Source of the DNA: Streptomyces sp. NRRL F-5126
GTDB lineage: Bacteria > Actinomycetota > Actinomycetes > Streptomycetales > Streptomycetaceae
Direction of reading: 5' to 3'
Length of the DNA: 64,000 nt
Assembly (NCBI RefSeq): GCF_000721265.1
Contig: NZ_JOFZ01000007.1
Location: 62,001 to 126,000, forward strand
A program made the position numbers and the translations under genes. Below, piece by piece: positions 8,923-16,678 of the stretch (position 1 is the stretch's first letter; every line of letters begins with the position of its first letter). Under the pieces are notes generated by a model. It saw only the letters and a program-made list of their open reading frames with translations. It searched no databases and had not been told where the DNA came from.

Positions 8923-9600
8923 TCAGCTCTTCTTCGCTCCGTGCGTGGCGACCAGCCGCGCGAAGACCACCACGTTGCCCTGGTAGCCGGTCGCCTTGGT
9001 GTAGCCGCCCCCGCAGGTCAGCACGCGCAGTTCCGGGTACCCCGTGTCCGCGTAGACCCGTACGCCCGGGAAGTTCTTCTTCGAGAACACCTCGATGTCG
9101 TAGATCTCGAACACGGCGACCCGGCCGTCGAACCGCACGGCGTCGATGTGCTCGCCGCGCTTGAGGGCGCCGAGACCGTAGAAGACGGCGGGTCCGGTCT
9201 CGTTGTCGACGTGGCCCACGACCACCGCGGTCCCCGACTGGCCGGGGGAGACCCCGTTCTGGTACCAGCCGGCCATGTTGCGGTCGGACGGCGGCGGCGC
9301 CTCGATCCAGCCGTCCTTGTCGAGACCGACGTCCATCACGGGGGTGTCGACCTTGATCTCCGGGATCCGCACCCGCGCGAGGGGCGCGTAGGGCAGCGGC
9401 TTGACGGGAGTCGCGGGCAGCGCGTCGGCGGCCGGGTCGCGGTGCAGAGCGTCCAGCGACGCCGCGGCCGCCGGCTGCGGCGGACCGGACGGCGTGTCCA
9501 CGCCGTTGCGCATCAGCGCGACGCCCGTGAGCATGACGAGCGCGAGAGCCCCCCAGGGTGAGCGTCTCCTCTTCTCCTGGCCCAGGTGATCCCGGCGCAT
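8923..9600 (-). CDS. Class F sortase
   Basis: A membrane-anchored transpeptidase of 225 residues with a single N-terminal transmembrane anchor (SPWGALALVMLTGVALM) preceded by KRRR. The sortase triad is visible: His130 in VVVGHVDNETGP, Cys196 in LRVLTCGGGY, and Arg215 in VVFARLV. Short length, a single N-terminal anchor and the PEIKVDTPVMDVGLDKDGWIEAP region fit class F of Actinobacteria. The start at ATG 9600 has GAAGGGA upstream; a longer reading extends into non-family sequence. Two paralogous secreted proteins with a possible sorting tail lie immediately beyond the start, and these are its candidate substrates. The 322-base gap to 9923 holds an inverted repeat, AACCCT-N6-AGGGTT at 9835-9852, of unknown meaning. 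Confidence 0.9.
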   Translation of the reverse strand: MRRDHLGQEKRRRSPWGALALVMLTGVALMRNGVDTPSGPPQPAAAASLDALHRDPAADALPATPVKPLPYAPLARVRIPEIKVDTPVMDVGLDKDGWIEAPPPSDRNMAGWYQNGVSPGQSGTAVVVGHVDNETGPAVFYGLGALKRGEHIDAVRFDGRVAVFEIYDIEVFSKKNFPGVRVYADTGYPELRVLTCGGGYTKATGYQGNVVVFARLVATHGAKKS

Positions 9601-9922
9601 GAGTCTCCCTTCGTGGGCAGCGGCCTGTAGGCAACGTAAGGGCGCGCCGCCGCGACGGCGATCACTGGCGGGCGAACGGGTGGCGTGCCGGGCCGCTACG
9701 ACCCGTCGGAGTACTGGCCGGGCAAAACTTCTGACGCCGCAAAACCCATGGTGACCTGCTGCTTCACCGCCAGATCCGGCTTCCTGACGGCGTGTCGGGC
9801 GCTTCGGTGCGCCGAGGCCGAAATGCACCCTTTCAACCCTGAGGTGAGGGTTCGTCATGGAGGGCGTCCTCGTCGATCATGCCGGAGCGCCGCTTCGGAG
9901 CGCCTTCCGTGGAGGTTCAACG

Positions 9923-10405
9923 ATGCGTGTTTCACGCGTTCTCGCGGTGACCGCGGGCGCCTGTGCCGCGATGGCGTTCTCCGCACCGCTGGCCAGTGCC
10001 AACAGCGGTCCGGTCAATGTCCAGGTCACCCCGTACCGGGTGCACCAGGGCGGCACGCTCCGGGTCACCGTGGACGGCTGCGGCCACGGCGGCACGGTGA
10101 CGTCCAACGCCTTCCGGTCCACCCGGCTCTCGGTGAACTCGTCGGGGCATTCGAGTGCCACGGCGCGGGTCTACGACAGGGCCACGCCCGGCAAGTACAA
10201 CCTGGCCGTCAAGTGCAGCGACAACCAGAGGCTGGCCACGAAGGAGTTCACCGTGGTCTCCGGGCGCGGCGCGCTCGGCGGCCTCGGCGGTTCCGTCGGC
10301 CCGAGCTCGACCGAGATGACCGTCGGCGCCGGGCTGGTGGCCAGTGCGGCGATCGGCGGGTCGATCTTCGTCCTCCGCCGCCGCCGCGCTCTCGGGGAAT
10401 TCTGA
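9923..10405 (+). CDS. Secreted protein with C-terminal GGLGGS-TM-RRRR tail, paralogue 1
   Basis: A 160-residue exported protein of unknown function. It has a typical signal peptide (MRVSRVLAVTAGACAAMAFS then ASA|N), a ~90-residue beta-rich domain containing two cysteines (VDGCGHGG and VKCSDN), and a C-terminal tail: GALGGLGGSVG, about 20 apolar residues, then LRRRRALGEF. That layout (motif, hydrophobic span, positive tail) is the shape of a sortase sorting signal, though no LPxTG or LAxTG is present. A GGAGG ribosome-binding sequence precedes the ATG. A closely similar tail is found in the convergent gene at 10461, and a class F sortase is the next gene on the other side. No enzyme motif was seen. 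Confidence 0.8.
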   Translation: MRVSRVLAVTAGACAAMAFSAPLASANSGPVNVQVTPYRVHQGGTLRVTVDGCGHGGTVTSNAFRSTRLSVNSSGHSSATARVYDRATPGKYNLAVKCSDNQRLATKEFTVVSGRGALGGLGGSVGPSSTEMTVGAGLVASAAIGGSIFVLRRRRALGEF

Positions 10406-10407
10406 TC

Positions 10408-10454
10408 ACAGCCCCGGCTCCGCCGCCTTGTCGTGGCAGCGGAGCCGGGGCTGT
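10408..10454. terminator. Bidirectional terminator between the two tail-sharing genes
   Basis: A perfect 15-bp stem (10408-10422 with 10440-10454) and a 17-nt loop lie exactly between the convergent stops at 10405 and 10461. There is no U-tract, which is normal in Streptomyces. Confidence 0.85.
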
Positions 10455-10460
10455 CGCGGG

Positions 10461-10973
10461 TCAGTGCCCGCGGCTCGCGGTGCGCCTGCGGGCCGCGTAC
10501 ACGGTCCCGCTCGCGGCGATCAGGACGAGCGCGGCACCCGCCGCGATCTCCGGCGTGCCGGAGCCGATGGAGCCGCCGAGGCCGCCACGCACCCCGGAGG
10601 GCACGATCGGGGTCGGCGTCGGTGCCGGCCCGGCACCCGCGATGGTCAGGCTCGTGGTGCCCGACCTGCCGTCACAGGTGAAGGTCACCCGGTACGTCGC
10701 ACCGCGCCTGGCGTCCCGGTCGACCGTGGCGTGGGCGGTGCCGCCCCTCGGAATCCTGGTCCTGTCGAAGACCGCGGAAGAGGCGTAGGCGGTGTGGTCG
10801 CAGTCGCTGACGGACAGCGTGACCCGGCCGCCGGCCGCGATCGTCGAGGGGGTCACGGAGAAGCCGAAGGGCGTGATGTTGCCGCCTTCGGTCGCCGCTG
10901 AGGCGACCGGGGCGGTCAGGGAGATGGCGGCCACCGTCAGCAGGGCGGCGGATGCGGCACGTATCGTGCGCAT
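10461..10973 (-). CDS. Secreted protein with C-terminal GGLGGS-TM-RRR tail, paralogue 2
   Basis: A 170-residue exported protein: signal peptide MRTIRAASAALLTVAAISLT ending ASA|A, a beta-rich domain with two cysteines (SVSDCDHTA and FTCDGRSG), a Pro/Thr spacer, and the tail GVRGGLGGSIG followed by a hydrophobic stretch and ARRRTASRGH. The domain and tail align with the convergent gene at 9923, so the two look like an old inverted duplication. Function is unknown, and surface display or covalent anchoring by the nearby class F sortase is an inference. A GGAGGA ribosome-binding sequence lies about 7 nt before ATG 10973. Confidence 0.8.
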   Translation of the reverse strand: MRTIRAASAALLTVAAISLTAPVASAATEGGNITPFGFSVTPSTIAAGGRVTLSVSDCDHTAYASSAVFDRTRIPRGGTAHATVDRDARRGATYRVTFTCDGRSGTTSLTIAGAGPAPTPTPIVPSGVRGGLGGSIGSGTPEIAAGAALVLIAASGTVYAARRRTASRGH

Positions 10974-11142
10974 GGGGCGGTCCTCCGAGTCCCGAGGGGC
11001 AGCCGCGGAACCGGTTTCCGCTGGTCATGGGAGATGCACCTCGACGTACACGACGCTAGGAGCGCCGTACCACGGCCGCGATCGCTGACGGACGAATGGG
11101 GCACGCGTGTCCCCCGGGCGGCGGACACGCGTGTCGTGGACG

Positions 11143-11919
11143 TCAGGATCCGATGCCCGGGAACAGGTCGAGGAACGGACCCGATGTCGCCGAGATGCCC
11201 CGGCCGTAGGGTGCGTCGAAGTCCCAGATCAGGAACAGCAGGAACGCGATCAGAACGCTGAAGAGCCCCGCGAGGAGCAGCTCCCTGAAAGTGCGTCTGA
11301 TCTGGAGCAGGAAGATCAGCCCCACCGTGACCACCGCCCCGGCGATCAGGCCGAACCAGACGACGCCCGGCATGGTGGCGCCCGCGTTCTGGCCGCGCGC
11401 GCCCCTGGCGTCGTCGGCCGCCGCGATGTCGTCCATCAGCGGCTGGTAGACCTGCCCCTCCAGGTCGGTGCGCGGCGCGTACGAGGCCGCGTCCGTGCGC
11501 AGCTTGTCGAACAGCCGGGTGCCGCGTGGGCTGAGCGCCTCGTGCTCCGCCATGTGCGGCCATTCCTTGTGCACCACGTAACCGACGTACGCGTCCACGT
11601 CGCCCCTGATCTTCGCCCGGACCGCCGGCGGGTAGACCTGCACCCGCTCGCTGATCTCGTGCAGGGTCTGCGCCTCCTGGCGCACCGTGTCCTGGGCGGC
11701 GCTGCGCGCCTCCCAGACTCCCGCGATCGCGAGCCCCAGCACGATCGCGTAGATCACGCCGATCATCATCACCATGTAGTCGAGGACGTCGGGCGTCTGG
11801 GTGGGGTCGTCGTCGTCGCCCACCCGCCGCCTCACCCAGCGGTGGTTGACGACGACGATGGAGAGGACGACCGCGCAGGCGGCGGCCATCGCGATGCTCA
11901 GAACGAGCCATTCCGTCAT
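11143..11919 (-). CDS. DUF4239 (bestrophin-like) membrane protein
   Basis: A 258-residue integral membrane protein with four predicted spans: residues 4-24, about 47-67 (MVMMIGVIYAIVLGLAIAGVW), 186-207 and 215-235. The long central loop is helical and acidic (VRQEAQTLHEISERVQVYPP). This arrangement, with EARSAAQDTVRQEAQTL right after TM2, matches DUF4239, a family with distant resemblance to bestrophin-type channels. Transport activity has not been shown for it as far as I know. A GGAGACTCC ribosome-binding sequence precedes ATG 11919. It starts 13 bp after the stop of the proline-rich gene on the same strand, so the pair is probably one operon. Confidence 0.8.
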   Translation of the reverse strand: MTEWLVLSIAMAAACAVVLSIVVVNHRWVRRRVGDDDDPTQTPDVLDYMVMMIGVIYAIVLGLAIAGVWEARSAAQDTVRQEAQTLHEISERVQVYPPAVRAKIRGDVDAYVGYVVHKEWPHMAEHEALSPRGTRLFDKLRTDAASYAPRTDLEGQVYQPLMDDIAAADDARGARGQNAGATMPGVVWFGLIAGAVVTVGLIFLLQIRRTFRELLLAGLFSVLIAFLLFLIWDFDAPYGRGISATSGPFLDLFPGIGS

Positions 11920-11932
11920 GGAGTCTCCGGGT

Positions 11933-12511
11933 TCAGCGGGATCGGGGGCGCAGCACGGCGACGGCGAGAACCGCCGGCGCGGTGATCAGGAGCATCAGCA
12001 GCACCGGCGAGGTGTGGCGCGCGGGCTCCTTGCGCACGGTCTTGTGGTAATCCGGCAGCGCCACGGCCGACGGGGCGGGCCTGGGGCTCGCACGGCTCGG
12101 CTTCGGCTTCGGCTTCGGTTTGGGTTTCGGTTTGGGCGGTGGCGCCGGGGGCGGCGGTGGAGCGTGCGTCACCGGTGGGGGCGGCGGCCTGCGGACGGCG
12201 GGCATCGGCGGCGGGGCATGCCGCACGGGTGGCTTCGGCGTCGCCTTCGGCGGCGGGGGAGTGGGCGGTGGCTCGGGCGTGCGGGACGGCGTCGGGGTCG
12301 GCGTGGGCGTGGGGGTCGGCGTGGGCGTCGGTTCGGGCGGCGGGCAGGGGCGGCAGTGGTGGCCGCCGGCCACCGCGACCGCCCACACCCCGTCGGGCCC
12401 CGTCGAGGCGTAGGCGCAGCTGTCCGCCGCGGCGGGCGTGGGCAGTGCCGCGGCGGACAAGCACACGAGGGCGCAGGCGGCCAACAGCCGTCCTGCGTGG
12501 GATCCGTACAC
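11933..12511 (-). CDS. Proline-rich secreted, membrane-anchored protein
   Basis: I do not recognise a family. The 192-residue product has a signal peptide (HAGRLLAACALVCLSAAALP, then AAAD), a short Cys-containing segment (CAYASTGPDGVWAVAVAG and HHCRPCPP), then about 100 residues of Pro-Thr and Lys-Pro repeats, and a final hydrophobic helix (SPVLLMLLITAPAVLAVAVL) with an RPRSR tail. It should span the cell wall as a stiff rod tethered at its C-terminus. The GTG start at 12511 has only a weak ribosome-binding sequence. Position just upstream of the DUF4239 gene suggests they act together. The PT/KP repeats make length changes between strains likely. Confidence 0.65.
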   Translation of the reverse strand: MYGSHAGRLLAACALVCLSAAALPTPAAADSCAYASTGPDGVWAVAVAGGHHCRPCPPPEPTPTPTPTPTPTPTPSRTPEPPPTPPPPKATPKPPVRHAPPPMPAVRRPPPPPVTHAPPPPPAPPPKPKPKPKPKPKPSRASPRPAPSAVALPDYHKTVRKEPARHTSPVLLMLLITAPAVLAVAVLRPRSR

Positions 12512-12562
12512 GGCGGAGAGCCTGGTCCGCGCGCAGGGCCGCCACTCCGAAAGTCAGAGGAA

Positions 12563-12579
12563 TCCCCCGAATAGGGGGA
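12563..12579. promoter_or_regulatory. Hairpin-like inverted repeat in the 12512-12926 gap
   Basis: The 415-base divergent gap between the proline-rich gene and the rmdA leader ORF has no gene. It holds this TCCCCC-N5-GGGGGA inverted repeat, and a TATGCT hexamer at 12653-12658 that could be a -10 for the rightward transcript, without a good -35. Role unknown. Confidence 0.25.
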
Positions 12580-12926
12580 ACTCGCCGGCCTCGATTCGAA
12601 GAACGAGCGATTTCATTCGTCACCCGATCCGGCACACACGGCAACGCGCTTGTATGCTCCCTGAGTTAGCGGAGCACGAAGCGGAGTGCCGAACAGCGGG
12701 GCCCGGCTGTGCCGGTGGCGCGCGGTTGCGCGCATACGGTCACTTCCGGACGGCCGAGAGTCACGGGAGGCGCGAGGGGAAGGCACATGCCGGTGGTGTG
12801 TGACCAAGAACGGGGCGCGGATTGCCGTTCGGGCTCGCTCTCCTGGCATCCGATCAGTAGCCTCGGCTCGAACACCGGGCCGGGCGAGAGGCCATGACCC
12901 GTGGCGGACACTCGTTGGAGACCTGG

Positions 12927-13049
12927 ATGGAACGTCCCGCGTGGGCCCCGCAGGGCATCGACATACCGATGCCGGGCGTTTCCCGCATGTACGGCAACGA
13001 CCTGGGCGGTTCGGACAACTTCGAGGCCGGCGCGGGGCGCACCGCGTGA
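12927..13049 (+). CDS. 40-aa ORF resembling the N-terminus of Methyltransf_19 proteins, overlapping rmdA
   Basis: The ORF begins MERPAWAPQGIDI and continues with PMPGVSRMYG and LGGSDNFEA before stopping. That is the N-terminal signature of the SAM-dependent methyltransferases formerly called DUF574 (Methyltransf_19), whose members usually start with GID...P...SRxYDxxLGGxxNF, but nothing of the methyltransferase core follows. GGAG at 12917-12920 gives a reasonable ribosome-binding site. The stop TGA (13047-13049) overlaps the rmdA GTG in a GTGA junction, so translation may be coupled. It could be a remnant of a lost gene reused as a leader, or a conserved small peptide. Confidence 0.55.
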   Translation: MERPAWAPQGIDIPMPGVSRMYGNDLGGSDNFEAGAGRTA

Positions 13050-15232
13050 GCGTCCCCCCGCCCGCGCCGGGCACCCACGACGAGGAAGCGCTCGAGGACA
13101 GGCTCCGGCGGTTCGCCACGATCTGGAGCCGCGCGGTCTTCCCGGCGTCCGCCACGTCGCTGACGCGCCCGGAGCTCGAAGAACACCTGCTGCCGCTGGC
13201 CAGGCAGATGCGGGAGGCGCTGCACGCCCGCCCGTTCGACACCGCCCCGGCCCACAGGACCGGCGCCGCACTCGTGGCCGCCCACTGCACCGACCCCGAG
13301 GCACTGGCCCGCACCCTCGGCGTCATCGACTCGTACCTCGTCCTCTACTGCGGCGGTGGCGACCTCGGGGGCGAGGAGAACAGGGCCAGGTGCGCCCGGC
13401 TCCAGCACGCACTCGCGGGCGGCTTCGCGCAGGCCCTGCGCGAGCGGACGCTCTCGGAGCAGGAGGCCATCGCACGGTCCGCGCTCACGGCGCGCTCCGA
13501 CGCGGAGGAGGCGCTGCGCGCCACCGAGGCGCGGTTCCTCGCGGTCTTCGAGGGCGCGGCCATCGGCATCGGCATCGCCGACCTCGAAGGCAACATCCTG
13601 GAGGTCAACGACCGGCTCACCACGATGTTCGGCGGCCTCGAACACCACGTGCGCAGCCGCAGCGTGACCGAGTGGGTGCACCCGGAGGACAAGCCGCAGG
13701 TCTGGCGGATGCACGGAGAGCTGGTGCGCGGCGAGCGCGAGCACTTCAGCATCGAGAAGCCCTTCTACCGGGGCGACGGCACCGTCCTGTGGACGAACCT
13801 CACCGTCTCCCTGCTGCGGGACGCCGGGGGCGCGCCGCAGTACCAGCTGGTGCTGATCGAGGACACCACGGAGCGCCGCCTGCTCAACCTGCGACTGCGC
13901 TACGAGGCGACGCACGACGCGCTCACCGGGCTGCCCAACAGGACTCTCTTCTTCGAGCGCCTGGACAAGACGCTCGCGGCGGGTGACGGCGCCCGTTTCG
14001 GCCTGTGCTATCTGGACCTGGACGGCTTCAAGGCCATCAACGACAGCCTCGGCCACTCGTCGGGCGACCGGCTGCTCGTCGAGGTGGCCGACCGGCTGCA
14101 GAGCTGCGCCACCGGGCCCGGCGAGATGGTGGCACGGCTCGGCGGCGACGAGTTCGTCGCACTGACCACGGGTGCCGCCCTGACCACGGGGCAGGACACC
14201 GGGGAGGAAGCCCTGGAACTGGCCACCCGCATGCTGAACGCGCTCGGGTCCCCCGTCCGTCTCGACGGCCGGGAGTTCACCGTGCGGGGCAGCATCGGCA
14301 TCGTGGAGGGCGTCGCCGCCGAACACACCGCGGCCGAGGTGCTGCGCAGCGCCGACATCACCATGTACCGGGCGAAGGCCGCGGGCGGCAACCGCTACGA
14401 GACGGCCGACCCCGAGTCGGACGAGCGCGCCATCACCCGGCACGGCCTGACGACGGCGCTGCCCGCCGCGCTCGAACGGGACGAGTTCTTCGTCGAGTAC
14501 CAGCCACTCGTCCACCTCGGCGACGCCTCGGTGCACGGCGCCGAGGCCCTCGTGCGCTGGAACCACCCGCAGCACGGGATACTCGGACCCGACCGGTTCA
14601 TCGCGCTGGCGGAGCGCACGGGGCTGATCGTGCCGCTCGGGCGCTGGGTCCTCGAACAGTCCGCGCGCCAGGCGAAGCAGTGGCTCGACGACCGCCCGCC
14701 GGGCGAGCGCGACCGTCCGCTGCGCGTCAACGTGAACCTGTCGCCCGCCCAGCTGCACCACCCGGCACTCGTGTCCGACACCGTCGACGTGCTGGACCGG
14801 GTCGGCCTGCCGCCGGGCGCCCTGTGCCTCGAAGTGACCGAGTCGGCGCTGATCGGCGCGGACGAGGACCTGCTCAAACCGCTGCGTCAGCTCGCCGAGA
14901 TGGGCGTGCACATCGCACTCGACGACTTCGGCACCGGCTACTCCAACCTCGCCAACCTGCGCAGGCTGCCCGTCGGCGTGCTGAAGCTGGATCGTTCCTT
15001 CACCCAGGGCATGCAGCAGCACCCCGCGGACCCGGTGGACCTGAAGATCGTCGAGGGGATCGTCTCCCTCGCGCACAGCCTGGACCTGACGGTCACCGTG
15101 GAAGGCGTGGAGACCGGCGCCCAGGCCGACCATCTGCGCCGGCTCGGCTGCGACACCGCGCAGGGCTGGTACTACGCCCGCCCGGGCCCGCCGGAGCGCC
15201 TGCGCGAGCTGTCGCTGACGGACGCCGTGTAA
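13046..15232 (+). CDS. rmdA: PAS-GGDEF-EAL cyclic-di-GMP phosphodiesterase, RmdA-like
   Basis: A soluble 728-residue c-di-GMP enzyme. The first ~150 residues form a helical domain. A PAS/PAC segment follows (about 165-295: ATEARFLAVFEGAAIGIGIA, HPEDKPQVW), then a GGDEF domain with intact RLGGDEFVAL near residue 366, and an EAL domain with GAEALVRW (Glu500), LEVTESALI and IALDDFGTGYSNLANLRRLP. Both active sites look competent. In S. coelicolor, RmdA (SCO0928 as I recall) has this layout, sits next to a second sdh operon, and acts as a phosphodiesterase controlling aerial development. GTG 13046 is chosen because it overlaps the stop of the short upstream ORF and suits the family N-terminus; a longer in-frame reading from 12686 looks non-coding. 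Confidence 0.85.
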   Translation: MSVPPPAPGTHDEEALEDRLRRFATIWSRAVFPASATSLTRPELEEHLLPLARQMREALHARPFDTAPAHRTGAALVAAHCTDPEALARTLGVIDSYLVLYCGGGDLGGEENRARCARLQHALAGGFAQALRERTLSEQEAIARSALTARSDAEEALRATEARFLAVFEGAAIGIGIADLEGNILEVNDRLTTMFGGLEHHVRSRSVTEWVHPEDKPQVWRMHGELVRGEREHFSIEKPFYRGDGTVLWTNLTVSLLRDAGGAPQYQLVLIEDTTERRLLNLRLRYEATHDALTGLPNRTLFFERLDKTLAAGDGARFGLCYLDLDGFKAINDSLGHSSGDRLLVEVADRLQSCATGPGEMVARLGGDEFVALTTGAALTTGQDTGEEALELATRMLNALGSPVRLDGREFTVRGSIGIVEGVAAEHTAAEVLRSADITMYRAKAAGGNRYETADPESDERAITRHGLTTALPAALERDEFFVEYQPLVHLGDASVHGAEALVRWNHPQHGILGPDRFIALAERTGLIVPLGRWVLEQSARQAKQWLDDRPPGERDRPLRVNVNLSPAQLHHPALVSDTVDVLDRVGLPPGALCLEVTESALIGADEDLLKPLRQLAEMGVHIALDDFGTGYSNLANLRRLPVGVLKLDRSFTQGMQQHPADPVDLKIVEGIVSLAHSLDLTVTVEGVETGAQADHLRRLGCDTAQGWYYARPGPPERLRELSLTDAV

Positions 15233-15270
15233 GCGCTCTCAGCCGGGTCCGGCGGCCCGCTCGGACAGCC

Positions 15271-15686
15271 GGACCCCGTGGTCCGGGATGCGGCCCCGGG
15301 CGCGGGTGGCGCGGCGGTACCGATCCGGGCCGCGGCGCGGAGCCCGTATCCTCCCGCGCGACCGCGGGTGCCGGGGAGGGTCGCGCGGGGGCGGCCCCAC
15401 ACGGTCCGGGAGACGGGCACGGCGCGGGTGGCGCGGGATCGCGACGGCGGTCTGTGCCGGTCCGGCCGCGCCGCGGAGCCCGTATCTCCGGCGCGACAGC
15501 CGGTGGGATCGCGACGGCGGTCTGTGCCGGTCCGGGGCGCGGAGCCCGTATGCCTCGCGCGACCGCGAGGGTCGGCCCCACACGGTCCGGGATGCGCCCC
15601 GGGCGCGGGTGGCGCGTTGCCGCCGTGGCGGCGAGGGAGCAAGAAGGCGGTCGGTGCCGGTCCGGGCCGGGCCGCGGAGCCCGTAT
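15271..15686. repeat. GC-rich imperfect direct-repeat array between rmdA and lysR
   Basis: GCGGAGCCCGTAT occurs four times, at 15337, 15473, 15539 and 15674, spaced 136, 66 and 135 bases. The long units also share GGCCCCACACGGTCCGGGA (15393 and 15574, with a degenerate copy at 15271), GGCGCGGGTGGCGCG, and a CGGTCNGTGCCGGTCCGG block. The 66-base unit is a long unit with its middle deleted. Parts fold into hairpins, for example CCCGCGCGACC with GGTCGCGCGGG near 15353-15391. The array fills the whole gap between two convergent genes and holds no ORF that looks real. It may serve as a complex terminator, or be a small dispersed repeat that amplified here. Confidence 0.8.
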
Positions 15687-15693
15687 GCCCGGC

Positions 15694-16596
15694 TCAGTGC
15701 CCGTCGCCGGCCGGCGACGGGCGGGAGGCGAGCAGCAGTCGCTGGAGCTCGCGCGCCGCGCGCGGAGGTGCCACGTCGCTGCGGTGCGCCAGCGCGATCG
15801 TCCTGCGCAGCCCCGGCGGCGCCAGCGCCGTGACGCGCAGGTCGCGGCCCGCCCGCTCCGCGACCATGCTCGGCACGACGGCGACGCCGAGACCCGCCCG
15901 CACGAAGCCGAGCACCGCGTCCATCTCGCCGCCCTCCACGATGAACGACGGCTCGAACCCCTCGGCGTGGCACGCGGCGACCGTCAGCTCGCGCAGGTCG
16001 TAGCCGTGGCGGAACATCACGAGCGGCTCACCCTGCAGGTCCGCGATGCGCACCGGCCGCCGGGGCGCGGGGCCCGCGGCAGACGACACCACGACCAGGT
16101 CCTCCTGGAGCAGCTCGACCGTGGTCAGCGCGGGCGAGGGCGTCGGCAGCGGCAGGACCACCAGCGCCAGGTCAAGCCCGCCGCGCGCCAGCTCGCGCAC
16201 CAGGTCGTGCGAGCCGCTCTCCTCGATGCGCAGCTCGATGCCCGGATGCAGGTCGTGGAAGGCGCGCAGCACGTCGGGCAGCAGGCCGGTGCACAGGCTC
16301 GGCGTGGCGCCCAGCCTGATCCGGCCGCGCCGCAGCTGCACCAGCTCCTGCACCTCCTGGCGCGCGGTGTCCGCGTCCGCCAGGATGCGCCGGGCCAGCG
16401 GCAGCAGCGCCTCACCCGCCTCGGTCAGCGCCACGTTGCCGCGAGCCCTGCTGAACAACGTGGCCCCCAGCTCGTGTTCGAGCGCACGGATCTGCTGGGA
16501 CAGCGAGGGCTGCGACACGTGGACGTGCTCCGCGGCGCGCGTGAAGTGGCGCGTCTCGGCGACGGCGACGAAGTAGTGGAGCTGATGGAACTGCAC
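15694..16596 (-). CDS. LysR-family transcriptional regulator
   Basis: A 300-residue LysR-type regulator. The N-terminal helix-turn-helix reads FTRAAEHVHVSQPSLSQQIRALEHELGATLFSR in pieces around residues 18-50, and the substrate-binding domain runs from about 90 to 290 (GRIRLGATPSLCTGLLPDVL, EGGEMDAVLGFVRAGLGVAV). It is divergent from sdhCAB, the usual arrangement for a LysR regulator and its target. The start GTG 16596 has no Shine-Dalgarno sequence, but TATCAT lies 6 nt upstream, suggesting a leaderless mRNA. That -10 overlaps the T-N11-A box at 16606-16620, consistent with autoregulation. The effector is unknown. Confidence 0.9.
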   Translation of the reverse strand: MQFHQLHYFVAVAETRHFTRAAEHVHVSQPSLSQQIRALEHELGATLFSRARGNVALTEAGEALLPLARRILADADTARQEVQELVQLRRGRIRLGATPSLCTGLLPDVLRAFHDLHPGIELRIEESGSHDLVRELARGGLDLALVVLPLPTPSPALTTVELLQEDLVVVSSAAGPAPRRPVRIADLQGEPLVMFRHGYDLRELTVAACHAEGFEPSFIVEGGEMDAVLGFVRAGLGVAVVPSMVAERAGRDLRVTALAPPGLRRTIALAHRSDVAPPRAARELQRLLLASRPSPAGDGH

Positions 16597-16605
16597 CCGC
16601 TCATG

Positions 16606-16620
16606 ATAGGCGCAGTCTAT
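16606..16620. promoter_or_regulatory. LysR box (T-N11-A) between lysR and sdhC
   Basis: ATAG-N7-CTAT forms a symmetric site with T16607 and A16619 exactly eleven bases apart, the LysR recognition pattern. It overlaps the putative lysR -10 (TATCAT, minus strand, 16603-16608). Confidence 0.6.
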
Positions 16621-16621
16621 G

Positions 16622-16641
16622 GACATGAGCCAGACCATGTC
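16622..16641. promoter_or_regulatory. Second palindrome GACATG-N8-CATGTC abutting the sdhC -35
   Basis: Perfect 6-bp arms (16622-16627 and 16636-16641). It ends one base before a TTGGAC hexamer, so a protein bound here would touch RNA polymerase at the sdhC promoter. It is probably the LysR activation site, or a site for a second regulator. Confidence 0.45.
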
Positions 16642-16672
16642 TTGGACCTCTGGTGGGTCGCGGCCTTACGTT
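16642..16672 (+). promoter_or_regulatory. Candidate sdhCAB promoter, leaderless
   Basis: TTGGAC (16642-16647), 19 bases, then TACGTT (16667-16672). The ATG of sdhC follows after six bases and no ribosome-binding site precedes it, so transcription would start at or next to the A of the ATG. Confidence 0.5.
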
Positions 16673-16678
16673 CACCCC

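Noticed and set aside
9923..10973. Chaplins or LPxTG-anchored proteins next to the sortase
   Set aside because: Neither protein has a chaplin domain or an LPxTG/LAxTG motif; only the GGLGGS-TM-RRR tail is shared.
12280..12345. GTGGGCGT-type tandem repeat that looks like a microsatellite or small repeat array
   Set aside because: It is the coding sequence of the Pro-Thr repeats of the secreted protein on the minus strand.
15352..15391. Strong hairpin in the repeat array as a simple terminator for rmdA
   Set aside because: It probably can terminate, but it is one part of a repeated unit and lies 120 bases after the stop, so the repeat description explains the region better.
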